A DNA stretch of 64,000 nt from Dasypus novemcinctus (lineage: Eukaryota > Chordata > Mammalia > Cingulata > Dasypodidae), in assembly GCF_030445035.2 (NCBI RefSeq), contig NC_080675.1:62636544-62700543 (forward strand), written 5' to 3'. Below the pieces are notes generated by a model. That model had not been told where the DNA came from. It was given only the letters and a program-made list of their open reading frames with translations, and ran no database searches. A program made the position numbers and the translations under genes. This document shows, one piece after another, positions 28,130 to 39,500 of this stretch. Positions within the stretch are counted from its first letter, which is position 1, and each line of letters starts with the position of its first letter.

Positions 28130-29980
28130 ATACTCCTGGGATGGGTGAGTATGTCTTACATGATAAATCCATCCTAATATTCCAATCTCTCTAGGCTTCT
28201 GGATCCCCTCATCTACATTATACTAGGGCAGCTCTGGCATTTCAACTTGAGGTAATGTAGGCCACCTTTTGGTCCTTGATTCAACCAACCATCCAAACAA
28301 ACTGTTAGAGTCTTTTCTAATTCCTGAAGCTACAATATTGAATCCAGAATCTCTGCTTAATGTGCCCATATCAATAAATGCTGCCTGATCCAATTTATGT
28401 TCCTTCCATCATTGTCTCACACCCTTAATATCCATCCCCATACATATTCCCTTGATTTCTCTCTATCCAAATGGGAAAAATCACTGCAGTTCTTTTGGAG
28501 TGTAGCATACGTCCTCATGGGTACATTTTGTAACTCATCTTTTGGGGCCTGTTGGGGCTTTAGTCTAGTTATAGGTCTAGAAGAAAAGAGGGGTGGTGGG
28601 GATGGGGCATGAGAGGAATTAGCTGTGTTTCACGCCAACTACCTCAGGACATTCCTTTATAGTTTCATTTGATGAAGGAGCATTAATCTCTTAGAAGGAG
28701 ATGAGAGGGCTGTTTCCTTAGGGGAGGCAGTTACAGATTCATCAAGCACTGTAGAGTGAATTTCTTAGGTGGAGTCAGGATGGCTGATTCCTTAGGATAG
28801 ATTGGAGGTCAAGTGGGTGATTTTTCTGGGCAGACTAGATGTCTAATTCCTCTAGGCAGATTATCACAAGTTTATATGGCAAAGAAGAGTAGCAGAATCT
28901 AGGGCCTTAATGATCCCAGCATCATTATCATCCCATATGTCCCCATTTCAATTTTCAGGTTTCTATTCCTTCTCAATCAATGCCCTCACTTTAACAGCAG
29001 ACATCCTGAAAAGTTGGGAATTCAATTTATATTGTAATTCACCTACCTGCACAATGAGACCCTGGGTTTGGTTTTCAGAAATTACAAGTCTTTGGCTGTA
29101 AGAAATGTGTGTAGGACACACATAGAAACTTTCATGTCTTTTATGTGGTGTTTGAACTGGGGATTTGAAGCCCAAGTACATCTTTTTCTTTAACAACATC
29201 ATTATACTTCTTAACTCCACAAATCTTTGCTAAGGTATCAGATACACTGTCACCCAGAGCCTTGGTTCTGATAAACACTTGTGTAAAAAATGTGATTTTT
29301 AAAAAGTTGGTACCAGGGATTGAACCCAGGACCTTGCACATGAGAAGCAGGTGCTCAGTCCCTGAGCTACATGTGCTCCCCAATGAAAGTTGGCCCTTTC
29401 ATTTATTTGCATTGAATCTATAGATACATTTGGGGAGATTGTCATCTTTATAATATGGAAACCTCCAATTTATGAACATGGAAAATCTCTCCATTTATGT
29501 ATGTCTTCTCTAATTTCTCTCAAAATCATTTTATTGCTTTCAATAATATTTTCCCAAGACTAGTGAGTTTCCACCATATATCTCGATCCTTGCTTGTGCA
29601 AGACTTCTGTGTCAACTAATTCTACTTCTGAGGATACCTACATCATTGCTTGAGTCAACGCTCTCATGGAGGCAGGGACAGAATGTCACAAAGCAATTGG
29701 GGAAGGAGAAACAAGAATAGAACTCCAACAGCTCTCTCCCAATTTATTCTCCCCACTGCAGAATGGGAACACTTCCTGCCTCAGGATCAGTTGTCTCACG
29801 CAGTTCCCCACCATCAATTCTAAATATTTCTCCATCTCCCCAGGGATTTTCCAAAGTTTTATCTGTATTATGAATTTTTTCCTCTATAGTTCCTTCAGGG
29901 TGGATGGGGAGCCATCAGCCCTTGTGAGTTCAGCCTCTTGGTGGGAAATGGAGCTGGAATACCATTATTCTTAAAGACCT
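28130..29980 (-). pseudogene. ERV-L gag remnant (5' part)
   Basis: On the minus strand, patches such as YVPMRTYATLQKNCSDFSHL-like text (around 28430-28520) follow ERV-L gag order toward 29980. Only short frames survive. It is interrupted by a short SINE at 29295-29383. The upstream end is not clear. Confidence 0.5.
29295..29383 (-). repeat. Short tRNA-head SINE, antisense
   Basis: 'gattgaacccaggaccttgc' and 'ctgagctacatgtgctcccc' mark B- and A-box sides. Same subtype as at 2130 and 4902. Confidence 0.75.
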
Positions 29981-30139
29981 TAGGAATGGCGACTAGAGGG
30001 GCAGGTCTCAAAATGCAGTAAAAGGTTTTTTTTTTTTTTGTATTTTTGATCATCAAGATATAGGGCTCAGTTACTGCCACTTATGCTGTGAGATATTATG
30101 GTTATATGTTATATATAAAAGAAATGTAGAATATAATAA

Positions 30140-30345
30140 TAATAAGGACTACCATGAGTGTTTAGAATGTATCTGGCCCTGCTAAACACTTTTAATCCTC
30201 ACAACATTTCTGAGCCGGAGTTGTTTTTAGTTCCATTTTATGCATAAAATTTTGAGACACAGTGAAGTAAGGTCAATTGCCTAGAGATAGAGTTGGTATT
30301 TGTTCAGGCTGATTCCAAGGTTCAAGGCCCTAATTACACTGCCCT
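30140..30345 (+). repeat. MIR relic
   Basis: 'taatcctcacaacatttctg', 'attttatgcataaaattttg' and 'ggttcaaggccctaattac' give the MIR layout. Diverged and non-coding. Confidence 0.65.
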
Positions 30346-30699
30346 GCAAAGAAGGATGGCATAGTGCAATGTTAAATAAATTGAATTAAAAATTTTTTTT
30401 CTTAATTTGAGCAAAACTCTAGCTACAATAGAGTTGGAATTTCCATGTCTATGCTAAATAAAGGAGTATGTCTTCATACCCATATTTAAGGAAAATGGAA
30501 GTGATCATTGTGCTTTGCAATTTGTTTATAATATGGTATCTGAGGTCTCTAACCCTGTTGGGGAAAAGCATGATTCAGCCAATCTGGATTAATCAGGAAG
30601 CTGAGAACTCAAAGAGATCCCTGATCCTTGGGCCTAGATGTTGCCCCTTCAATGACATTTAGGTTATGTGGCTCAGATCTGAGGCTGAATCCCTGACTC

Positions 30700-30991
30700 A
30701 GTTTCTGTGTTCCCTTCTTTTCCTCCCCCCATCCCCACGATGGCTCCCTTGTCTGTTTGGTCATTGCTTGTTATTTTTGCTTGTTGTTTTTGCTCATTGT
30801 CTGCTCATTGCTTGTTGTTTTTGCTTATTGTCTGCTTGTTGTTTTTTTGTCCATTTCTGTGCTCACTGTCTGCTCATTGTTTTGGCTTGTTGTCTGCTTG
30901 TTGTTTGTCTCTTTAGGAGGCACTGGGAACTAAACCTGGGACCTCCCATATGAGAGGCAAGTGCTCAAATGCTTGAGCCACACCCACTTCC
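30700..30991 (-). repeat. SINE with internal 'ttgctt(g/a)ttgt' repeats, antisense
   Basis: The body (30755-30905) consists of repeated 'cattgcttgttgtttttgct'-type units (about 9 partial copies), followed by 'aggaggcactgggaacta' and the head 'gcttgagccacacccacttc'. The repeats are the body of a separate SINE subtype and explain the Leu/Cys-rich frames seen here. Confidence 0.75.
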
Positions 30992-30999
30992 TCCCTTCA

Positions 31000-31137
31000 C
31001 TTTTGACTCAACCTGGAAACTTTAAAGAAGTCCTGCTATCTTATTTCCATTCCTTTCTCAAACTGACTAGTGAGAAAATAAGGTCTCTTAGAGGAAAACT
31101 TTCAAATGTGGTAAATTCGTGACTCTCCTACAGATTT
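31000..31137. other. No recognised feature
   Basis: Short unique-looking flank between the SINE and the LTR. Confidence 0.3.
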
Positions 31138-31564
31138 TGACAGAGAAATTATAGACTGAGCTGTAAGAGAATAAAAGCGTTTATTTGGGGTCTTAGAATT
31201 GTAATTCAGGGAGCACAGATTCATGTAGCAACCCAAACTGTGTCCCATCTTGGCGCTTCTAATCAAGTTTTTAAGAAAAAAGAAGACTATATAAGTTGTT
31301 CATAAAAAAAAATCTATGATTGGTAGATATTTGGGGTTTTCCAAATGTCCTTCAAGGTAGAAAGTTTACTGACTTCTTTAACTTGTGGTTGTTTCATGGT
31401 GTCCAGATATCCTCAGGAACATTGTTGCTTTTGGTTTTGCATATCTTGGCAGTTTGTGAAACATGGCTGAGATGTTCACAAGACTAAATTCCTGAACGGC
31501 CTCCCAACTCCATTTTAGATCTCTTAGCCATAGTAACTCCATTTTGTTTTATTTCTTTTCTCAT
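31138..31564 (-). repeat. Solo LTR related to the tRNA-Leu-primed ERV LTR at 60455
   Basis: It aligns along most of its length with 60455-60841 ('gactgagctgtaagag' vs 'gactgagctgcaaag', 'aacccaaactgtgtccc', 'ggatatttggggctttcc', 'agatctcttagccatagtaa'). It is about 30 bp longer. TG opens the block on the plus strand, but the expected CA end is mutated to CTCATG. No primer site follows on the low-coordinate side, so it is a solo LTR. Confidence 0.7.
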
Positions 31565-31621
31565 GTACCCCTTTTGATGAAGCTCTTTCTCTGATACCAT
31601 CATTTGTCAACATTTGGTATT

Positions 31622-31793
31622 TAAAAAATTTTTTTAGGTTTTATTTTTATTTATTATTTCTTAATTTCTCTCCCCTCGCTACCGCCCCCCCCCCCCCCGC
31701 CCAGTTGTCTGCTCTCCGTGTCCATTCGCTGTGTGTTCTTCTGTGGCTGCTTCTATCCTTATCAGTGGCACTGGGAATCTGGGTTTCTTTTCT
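31622..31793 (-). repeat. Outer SINE, first part (split by inner SINE)
   Basis: Tail, C-rich run and the beginning of the body. The body stops at 'gaatctgggtttcttttc' and is resumed at 32215 after the inner SINE. See the nested insertion finding. Confidence 0.85.
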
Positions 31794-32214
31794 TTTCTTT
31801 TTTTTTAAAGATTTATTTATTTACTTATTTCTCTCCCCTCCCCCCATCCCAGTTGTCTGTTCTCTGTGTCCATTTGCTGCGTTTTCTTTGTCCACTTGTT
31901 GTTGTCAGCGGCACGGGAATCTGTGTTTCTTTTTGTTGCGTCATCTTGTTGTGTCAGCTCTCCGTGTGTGCGGTGCCATTCCTGGGTAGGCTGCACTTTT
32001 TTTTCACACTGGGTGGCTCTCCTTACGGGGTGCACTCCTTGCGCGTGGGGCTCCCCTACACAGGAGACACCCCTGTGTGGCACGGCACTCCTTGTGTGCA
32101 TCAGCACTGTGAGAGGGCCAGCTCCACATGGGTCAAGGAGGCCCAGGGTTTGAACTGTGGACCTCCCATGTGGCAGATGGACGCCCTAACCACTGGGCCA
32201 AGTCCGCTGCCCTG
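31794..32214 (-). repeat. Inner full-length DAS-like SINE, antisense
   Basis: A complete element with poly-T tail, body and head ending 'accactgggccaagtccgct'. The duplicated target 'ctgggtttcttttc' occurs at its left edge (about 31779-31792) and right edge (about 32212-32225), inside another SINE. Confidence 0.9.
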
Positions 32215-32508
32215 GGTTTCTTTTCATTGCAACATCTTGTTGTGTCAGCTCTCTGTGTGTGCAGTGCCATTCTTGGGCATTCTGCATTTTCTTTCTTGCA
32301 GGGTGGCTCTCCTATCCTTACAGGGTACACTCCTTGTGTGTGGGACTCCCCATGTGGGGGACATCCCTGCGTGGCATGGTGCTCTTCGCACGCATCAGCA
32401 CTGCACATGGGCCAGCTCCACACAGGTTGAGGAAGCCCGGGGTTTGAACTGCAGACCTCCCATGTGGTAGGTGGACGACCTATCCATTGGGCCAAGTCCA
32501 CTTCCCAA
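32215..32508 (-). repeat. Outer SINE, second part (body and tRNA head)
   Basis: It continues from 31793: body, then head ending 'cattgggccaagtccacttc'. It also contains a small extra piece ('ctcctatccttacagggtac') relative to other copies. Confidence 0.85.
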
Positions 32509-32514
32509 CATTTG

Positions 32515-33045
32515 GTGTTAATTCTTCTGTGCCAGGGAGGTTCATCCTAGTAGTCATGTCCTACATAGGGGGTAAAGTTGCAGGCTTATCTGCAGAATTT
32601 GGCTTAGAGAGTGGCCATATTTGAGTAGCAAGAAGACTCTCAAGGAATGGCTCTTAGGCTTTAGTTATAGATAAATTTAGCTACATTGTAAATTTCGTTA
32701 AGTACAAGCTTCAAGATTAACAGTCTGGGGCATTAGCATGGCTCAGGGGGAGGGTAGTTGCAGTCATTAGTCTAGAGATGAGACAATAAGAGACACCATA
32801 ATAATTATAATGAGAAAAAGATTAGCAAGGTTTGAAATATACTATGAATTTAGTCACCTTAAGATTTAAGATTCAGCCAGCATTATTTTTAATTATGCTA
32901 TCCCAGTTAAAGCTTTGGCTATATAATCATTGTCTCTAATTACATCCTGTTAACAAGGAGGATATTGCCATGTAAAAAAGAATATTCAATAAGACTTTCT
33001 GAATTCTAAGGGAAGAGGCAGGGAGAAAAAGATAAATGTTTTATG
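32515..33045 (-). repeat. L1-tail-like repeat, antisense, related to 41730-43350
   Basis: The phrases 'tgccagggaggttcatccta', 'agtcatgtcctacataggg' and 'ggcttagagagtggccatat' match 42850-42950 ('tgccagggaggctcatccct', 'agtcatgtcccacactggg', 'ggcttagagagaggccacat'). From here to 33045 it decays. Confidence 0.55.
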
Positions 33046-33477
33046 AGTTATACATAGTTCAAGAGAAAGGAAGCACACGTGAGAAAATTAAAAATAAGTA
33101 AGAGAGGCTTTTCCTGGCCTTTATAGCTTCCCTGCACAAGGACCAAGGAAGCCTGCCTGCAACCAATTACTGGGTCCAGAGCCCTGTTTTGTGCGACCAG
33201 CAGGGACAATCCTAATGATCCAGGTTTAACCAAGAATCAAAAAGCAGGGGTAACACACAACCTCCAGGCACTAAATCTATATGAAAGAGAAAGAAACTAA
33301 GCATCTGAGTAAACTACATCCTTGATGTACTATAAGAAAATTATTAAGAATTATGAATTCATAAGCTTTCTAATGTATAGTATCTGCTGTTTTAGCCTAG
33401 AATTGTGAATGATTAATTTGCCCATTGTCCTTTGGAATGTTGTAATGCTGCTATGCAGGCAGCCCCCTCACCTAGTA
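33045..33477. other. No recognised feature
   Basis: A stretch without a supported gene or repeat. Confidence 0.4.
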
Positions 33478-33512
33478 ACCAAACCAAACCAAACCAAACC
33501 AAACCAAACAAA
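33478..33512. repeat. (AACCA)n microsatellite
   Basis: About seven tandem AACCA units, passing into AAACAAAAC. A candidate polymorphic locus. Confidence 0.85.
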
Positions 33513-33618
33513 ACAAAAAACCACAAATGTTTAAAAGGAACAAGTTACCAGATGTGGCATTTACACATCCCATTTGTATCCTCTGTAAAATTAAAAGTCA
33601 AAAGTCTTTATGTTCCTG

Positions 33619-34056
33619 TGCTGAGTGTTGCTATTCCAAGTTAGCAACCCCTGCTGTGGGCTGCTACTCTAAGTTAGCAACCTACGAGGACCGGGCGGGC
33701 TTCCACGGCTCGGCGGTGAGCCCCTAGGCCAACACGTAGGCCTAGGTTCTCCAGGCGTGGGGGACGCGCGGTAAAAACCACGGAGACAGCCTGTGAGAAT
33801 GAGCTAGTCTAATTTATTGCGGAAATACACTTGATTATATAAGGTCGGGTCAAGGGAGGGGTAGGAATTGGGGCGGGTAAACTACAGGGCGGTAGTGGAT
33901 AGGCGGAACTGTGCAGGCAGCTATGAAGTAGGTGGTGATTAAGAAAGGGGGCAGATTATGAGTTGGCTAAGTGGACGGGACTGGCGGGAAGGATAGCAAC
34001 GGCTGGAAAAGGGAGATAACAAAGGCTAGGAGGAGGGGTGAAGGGAGGCAGCAACA
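33619..34056 (-). mobile_element. Solo LTR of the chimeric retrovirus, with 6-bp target duplication
   Basis: Closely matches the proviral LTRs (including 'aggcctaggttctccagg', 'gtaaaaaccacggagacagc', TATA and AATAAA). Flanked by exact TTCCTG at 33613-33618 and 34057-34062. Two differences set it apart: near its plus-strand start a ~36-bp unit (TTGCTATTCCAAGTTAGCAACC-like, 33626 on) is repeated as GCTGCTACTCTAAGTTAGCA, and a ~50-bp block ('ttaagaaagggggcagatta' onward, about 33939-33990) is absent from both proviral LTRs. Substitutions relative to the proviral LTRs look more numerous than between those two. It is the remnant left by LTR-LTR recombination of another insertion of the same family. 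Confidence 0.93.
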
Positions 34057-34069
34057 TTCCTGTTCAGTG

Positions 34070-34535
34070 TACCATGAATAGAATAGAACAAAGACCTTTT
34101 GAGACACCACATCTCTCCTGTGGAGGGCTGGTCACTGCCCCCCAGATGGATTTGGTTGCTTTCAATGAGGTTGTTCCCCATGAGTTGCAAGACACACTGA
34201 AGTTCTGAGGTTTGCAACCCCTTAAAAAGGATGGTCCCCAAGCTGCCAGTTAGGAGCCTCACCCAGGAGGGAATGCTCTGCTTGGAACCCTTTTTCCAGT
34301 CAGGACTTTGATCAACTGCAAAGGGGTTCCCCAGCCACTTGAGAGATCAGATACTGAGTTTTCCCCTGATTTGGTAAGTGGTTGTATATACTTTCATTCT
34401 TTCCTGTTTTCAATTGATTACTTTCTTTCATGACTGCTCAATTGTTATAATCATTTGATATAACCTGAAATTAATTTGACTGAATAAAGCTGCCATTGCA
34501 TAGCGTTTAGAGTTTCTGCCTCTTCCTTAGCAGAA
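34070..34535 (+). repeat. LTR-like block, possible 5' end of another ERV
   Basis: The block ends 'ttgactgaataaagctgcca', then 'agcagaaca', and is followed by 'ttttggcatagttggcagga', a pattern similar to a retroviral primer site. The start is not clear and no internal region follows, as L1 sequence begins shortly afterwards. Assignment is provisional. Confidence 0.45.
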
Positions 34536-34819
34536 CATTTTGGCATAGTTGGCAGGATTCATTAGATATTAAGCTTCAATTATTGTTAATCTTCCTTAGC
34601 AGAACAATCCTAATCAGATGCATGGGCATCAGAAAATAATTATGAGTCATATTAAGAAAATGGAAGACATGGTCAAAGAAAAGGAATATATCAAAGCTCC
34701 AGAAGAGACACAAGATTTGAGAGAACTAATTAGCAAGATGCACACAAATTTCCAAAATCAAATTAATGAGTTGAAAGACAATATGACTAAAGAGATAAAT
34801 GACATCAAGAAGACATTGA

Positions 34820-35192
34820 GGGAAATGGACTTGGCCCAGTGGTTAGGGCATCTGTCTACCACATGGGAGGTCCATGGTTCAAACCCCGGGCCTCCTTGAC
34901 CTGTGTGGAGCTGGCCCATGTGCAGTGCTGATGCGCACAAGAAGTGCCGTGCCACACAGGGGTGTCCCCCGCATAGGGGAGCCCCACGCGCAAGGAGTGC
35001 ACCCCACAAGGAGAGCCGCCCAGCGTGAAAGAAAGTGCAGCCTGCCCAGGAATGGCGCCGCCCACACTTCCCGTGCCACTGATGACAACAGAAGCGGAGA
35101 AAGAAACAAGATGCAGCAAATAGACACAGAGAACAGACAACTGGGGGAGGGGGGGAATTAAATACATAAATAAATCTTTAAAAAAAAAAAAA
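34820..35192 (+). repeat. DAS-like SINE nested in L1 ORF1
   Basis: A complete SINE (head GGAAATGGACTTGGCCCAG, A-rich tail). The L1 bases 'agacattgag' are duplicated at both edges (34811-34820 and about 35193-35202). Its body is shorter by about 40 bases near the 3' side than the full subtype. Confidence 0.9.
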
Positions 35193-35664
35193 AGACATTG
35201 AGCAAGCACAAAGAAGAATTTGTAATCCTAAAAAGAAAAATAACAGGGCTCATGGGAATGAAATAGAGGCATGCAACAGCAGACTTGAAATGATAGAAGA
35301 AAGAATAACTGATGCTGAAGACAGAACAGCTGTAATTAAAGAGAGAAAAGAACACAGAGACAAAAGAATGGAAAAAATTTAGCAGCAGCTCAGGAAGTTG
35401 AATGACAACATGAAATGCAACAGTATACATGTCTTGGGAGTTCCAGAAAGAGAAGAGAAGGGTAAAGGGGCAGAAAGAGTACTTGAGGAAGTAATAGCAG
35501 AAAAATTCCTAACTCTCATGAAAGAAATGAACTTACATATCCAAGAAATGCACTGTACCCCAATCAGAATAAATCTGAATAGACCTACTCCAAGACATGT
35601 ACTACTCAGAATGCCAAATGTCAAAGATAAAGAGAAAATTCTGAGAGCAGCAAGGGAGAAGTAA

Positions 35665-36005
35665 ACCATCACATACAAGGGATGCCCAGGAAGACTTAGC
35701 ATGGATTTCTCATCAGAAATGATGGAGGCAAGAAGACAGTGATAAGATACAATTAGGATACTGATAGAGAAAAACTGCCAGCCAAGAATTCTTTATGTAG
35801 CAAAATTGTCCTTCAAATATGAAAGTCAATATAAAACATTCACAAATAAACATAAAATGAGAGCATTCATAAAAAAGAATCCACCTTTGCAGGAAATTTT
35901 AAAGGAAGCCTTAGAGCCTGAAAGAAAAAGACAGGAAAGTGAGGCTTGGAGGAGAGTACAGAAGAAAGAATAGCAGAAAGGATAAACAAAAGAGTAAAAA
36001 GACAG
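35665..36005 (+). repeat. L1 ORF1-ORF2 region
   Basis: 'ccaagaattctttatgtagc', 'aaaattgtccttcaaatatg' and 'ttcacaaataaacataaaat' are the classic sequence following ORF1 in older mammalian L1/HAL1 elements. It is not coding. Confidence 0.65.
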
Positions 36006-36376
36006 GGAAACGGACTTTGGCCCAGTGGTTAGGGCGTCCGTCTACCATATGGGAGGTCCGCGGTTCAAACCCCGGGCCTCCTTGACCCGTGTGGAACTGG
36101 CCATGTGCAGTGCTGATGCACGCAAGGAGTGCAGTGCCACGCAAGGGTGTCCCCCGCGTGGGGGAGCCCCACGCGCAAGGAGTGCGCCCGTGAGGAAACC
36201 CGCCCAGCGTGAAATGAAAGAGCAGCCTGCCCAGAAATGGCGCCGCCCACACTTCCCGTGCCGCTGACGACAACAGAAGCGGACAAAGAAACAAGATGCA
36301 GCAAATAGACACCAAGAACAGACAACCAGGGGAGGGGGGGGAAATTAAATAAATAAAAAAAAAAAAAAAAAAAAAA
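36004..36376 (+). repeat. DAS-like SINE nested in L1
   Basis: Full head, body and (A)n tail. 'gagtaaaaagacag' is duplicated at about 35992-36005 and 36376-36389, a clear retroposition signature. Confidence 0.92.
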
Positions 36377-37345
36377 GAGTAAAAAGACAGATGAAAATAA
36401 GATATGACATATGAAAACTAAAGAATAAAATGGTATAAATAAATAATGCACTTATAGTAATATTGCATGTGAATGGATAAAACTCTCCAATCAAAAGATA
36501 TAAGCTGTCAGAATGGATAAAAAAACACGAACCACTCATATGCTGCTTACAAGAGACTCACCTTAGACCCAAGGATATAAACCAGTTGAAAGTGAAAGAC
36601 TGGAAAAAGATACTCCATGAAAATAGTAAGCAAAGAAGAGCAGGGGTAGCTATACTAATATTAGACAAAACAGACTAAATGCAAAAAAGTTATAAGAGAC
36701 ACAGAGGCATTTATATTTTAAGAAAAGGGACAATCCACCAGGAAGATGTAACAGTCATAAATATCTATGCATCTAACCAGGGTGCCCCAAAATATATGAC
36801 ACAACCTCTGGCAAAACTGAGGGGGAGAAATAGACATCTCTACAATAATTGTTGGAGACTTCAACACACCACTCACTTCATTAGATAGAACAACTAGATA
36901 GAAGATCAACAGGACACAGAACTTGAACAATATAATAAACAGCTTACACCTAGCAGACATATACATAACAATGCATCCAAACTCAGTGAGTTATACATTC
37001 TTCTCAAGTGTCCATGGATCTTTCTCCAGGATAGGCCATATGCTAGGTCATAATGCAGCTCTCAATAAATATAAAAAGATGGAAATTATACAAAGAACCT
37101 TCTCAGATCATAATGGACAATAATAGACAGGAAAGAGGTAAATTTAAAAATGTGTGGAGGATACACAGCACACTCCTAAATAAACTGTGTCAAAGAAGAA
37201 ATTGCAAGTGAAATCAGTAAATACATTTAGAAAATGAAAATGAGAACACAACTCATCAAAACTTATGGGATAGAGCGAAAGTAGTCTTGATAGGGAAATT
37301 CATAGCCCTAAGCATCTATATTAATAAAAAAGAAAGAGCTGGTGG

Positions 37346-37604
37346 TGGACTTGGCCCAGTGGTTAGGGCATCTGTCTACCACATGGGAGGCTCGCGGTTC
37401 AAACCCCGGGCCTCCTTGACCTGTGTGGAGCTGGCCCATGTGCAGTGCTGATGCGCACGAGTGCCGTGCCATGCAGGGTGTCCCCCGTGAAGGGGAGCCC
37501 CACGCGCAAGGAGTGCGCCCCATAAGGAGAGCCACCCAGCGTGAAAGAAAGTGCAGCCTGCCCAAGAATGGTGCTGCACACGAGGAGAGCTAACACAACA
37601 AGAT
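37346..37604 (+). repeat. 3'-truncated DAS-like SINE in L1
   Basis: Head and body are present. The copy ends at 'ctaacacaacaagatg' without a tail and joins L1 sequence directly. This junction coincides with the loss of the L1 RT core, so a deletion removed both the SINE tail and the RT region. Confidence 0.85.
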
Positions 37605-39500
37605 GTGGTAGGATACAAGGTCAACAAGCAAACATCGGTAATATTTTTGTACACTAGTATTGAACAATCTGAGGAGGAAATCAGGGAAAAATTCCATTTA
37701 CAATACCAACAAAAAAGACTCAGATATCTAGGAATTAATGTTACCAAAAAAGTACAGGACCTACATGCAGAAAACTACAAAACAATGCTAAAAAAGATAA
37801 ATGAATATTTAAACAAATGGAGAGACATTCTGTGTTCACTGATTCAAAGACTAAATATTGTGAAGATGTCAATCCTGACAAAATTGATTTATATATTCAA
37901 AGCAATACCAATCAAAATTCTAACAGCCTACTTTACAGAAATAGAAAAGGTAATTACAGAATTTATTTGGAAGGGAAAGTGCACCTGAATAACCAAAAGC
38001 ATTCTGAAAAAGAAGAGTGACATGGGAGGAAGTTCACTGCCTGGCCTTAAACATATTGCAAAGCTACAGTGGTCAAAAGAGCAAGGTTTTGGCATAAAGA
38101 TAGACACACTGGTCAGTGGAATAGAAATGAGAGTCCAGAAACAAACCTTCACCTCTATGTTCAACTGATTTTTGACAAACCTAAGAAGTCCATGTAAATG
38201 GGACAAAACAGTCAACAAATGGTGTTGGGAGATCTAGCTCTCTTAACCAAAAGAATGAAAGAGGATCCTTATCTCGGTCCCTATACAAGAATCAACTCAA
38301 AATGGATCAAACACCTAAACATAAAAGCCATGACCATAAAACTATTACAAGAAAATACAGGGAAACATCTTAAAGACCATATGGTAGATGGTGGTTTCTT
38401 GGACCTTACACCCAAAGCATGAGCAACAAAAGAAAAAATAAATAAATGGGACTTCTTCAAAATTAAACACTTTTTGCACCTCATAGGATTTTGTTAAAAG
38501 GGTGAAAAGGCAGCTGACACAATTGGAGAAAATATTTGGAAATCACATCTGATAAGGGCTTAATATCCAGGATATATAAAGAGATGCTACAATTCAATAA
38601 TAAAAAGACAAATGACCCTATTAAAAATGTGCGAAAGACTTGAGTAGACATTTGTCTAAAGAAAAAATACAAATGACAAAAAAACACATGAAAAAGTGCT
38701 CAACATCACTAATGATTAGAGAAATGCAAATCAAAACTACAATGATACATCATTTCACATCTATCAAAATGTCCACTATTAAAAAGACAGAGAATGACAA
38801 GTTTTGGAGAGTTTGTGGAGAGATAGGAACACTTATTCACTGTTGATGGGAATGCAGAATGGTACTTCCACTGTGGAGGACTGATTGGCAAGAAGTTGAA
38901 TATAGACTTGAATGTAGCCCTGCAATGCCACTACTGGTTATATACCCAGAAGAATGGAGAGCAGTGACACAAATAGACATCTGCATGTGTAGTTCATAGT
39001 GATGTTCTTCACAATGGCCAAAAGTTGGAAACAATACAGGTGTCCATCAACCAATGAATGGATAAACAAACTGTGGTATATTCACACAATGGAATATTGT
39101 GCAGCTGTGAGAAAAAATAAAGTCATAAAGCATATGACAAATTGGATGAACTTGGAGGACATTATGTTGAGTGAAGCAAGCCACATAAAAAAAGACAAAT
39201 ACTGTATTTCTGCATTAGTATGAATTAAATATATTGTGCAACATATTGTATGATTCCATTTATATAAAATGTCAATATAAATCAATTTATAAAGATGAAA
39301 TTTGATTAGTGGTTATGTAGTGCTAGGGAAGGCATCCTAAGTTGTCTGGAGGTTTTCTTTGCAGAGTAATGAAATAATTCTAAAATTTTTTATGATGATG
39401 AATGTACAACGTTGTGATTAAACTAAAAGCCATTGATTATACAGTTTAGATTGTATGTGTGAATATATCTCAGTAACACTGCTTAATAACTATATATATA

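Larger units (their letters stand above)
22525..29980 (-). mobile_element. ERV-L fossil provirus, internal region
   Basis: From high to low coordinates I can follow gag (about 29980-28130 and 27420-27200), pol RT (about 26.6-26.2 kb), integrase (about 24.5-24.0 kb) and the C-terminal dUTPase (about 23.44-23.0 kb), the ERV-L order. All frames are broken by many stops and frameshifts. Later insertions inside it are a SINE (23588-24006), a poly-A retroposed fragment (24523-24789), an L1-tail fragment (27479-27567), an LTR-like block (27621-28115) and a short SINE (29295-29383). The 5' LTR was not found. The decay and the nested younger repeats show it is ancient. Confidence 0.8.
34600..39500 (+). 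mobile_element. Decayed L1 LINE, plus strand, with RT core deleted
   Basis: ORF1-like pieces come first: a coiled-coil segment (34618-34830, with LRELISKMHTNFQNQINELK) and an RRM/C-terminal-like piece (35398-35664, with IHVLGVPEREEKGKGAERVL). ORF2 endonuclease pieces follow (around 36.6-37.3 kb, 'RAGVAIL'- and 'INIYAS'-like text and TTLI-type motifs). At 37604 the sequence jumps to the part after RT catalysis (GYKVNKQT), so the RT core is missing. C-terminal ORF2 and the 3' end run to about 39.5 kb. Three SINEs are nested inside. Many stops; not active. Confidence 0.85.

Noticed and set aside
30755..30905. Cys/Leu-rich repeat protein
   Set aside because: It is the translation of tandem 'ttgcttgttg' units inside a SINE body.
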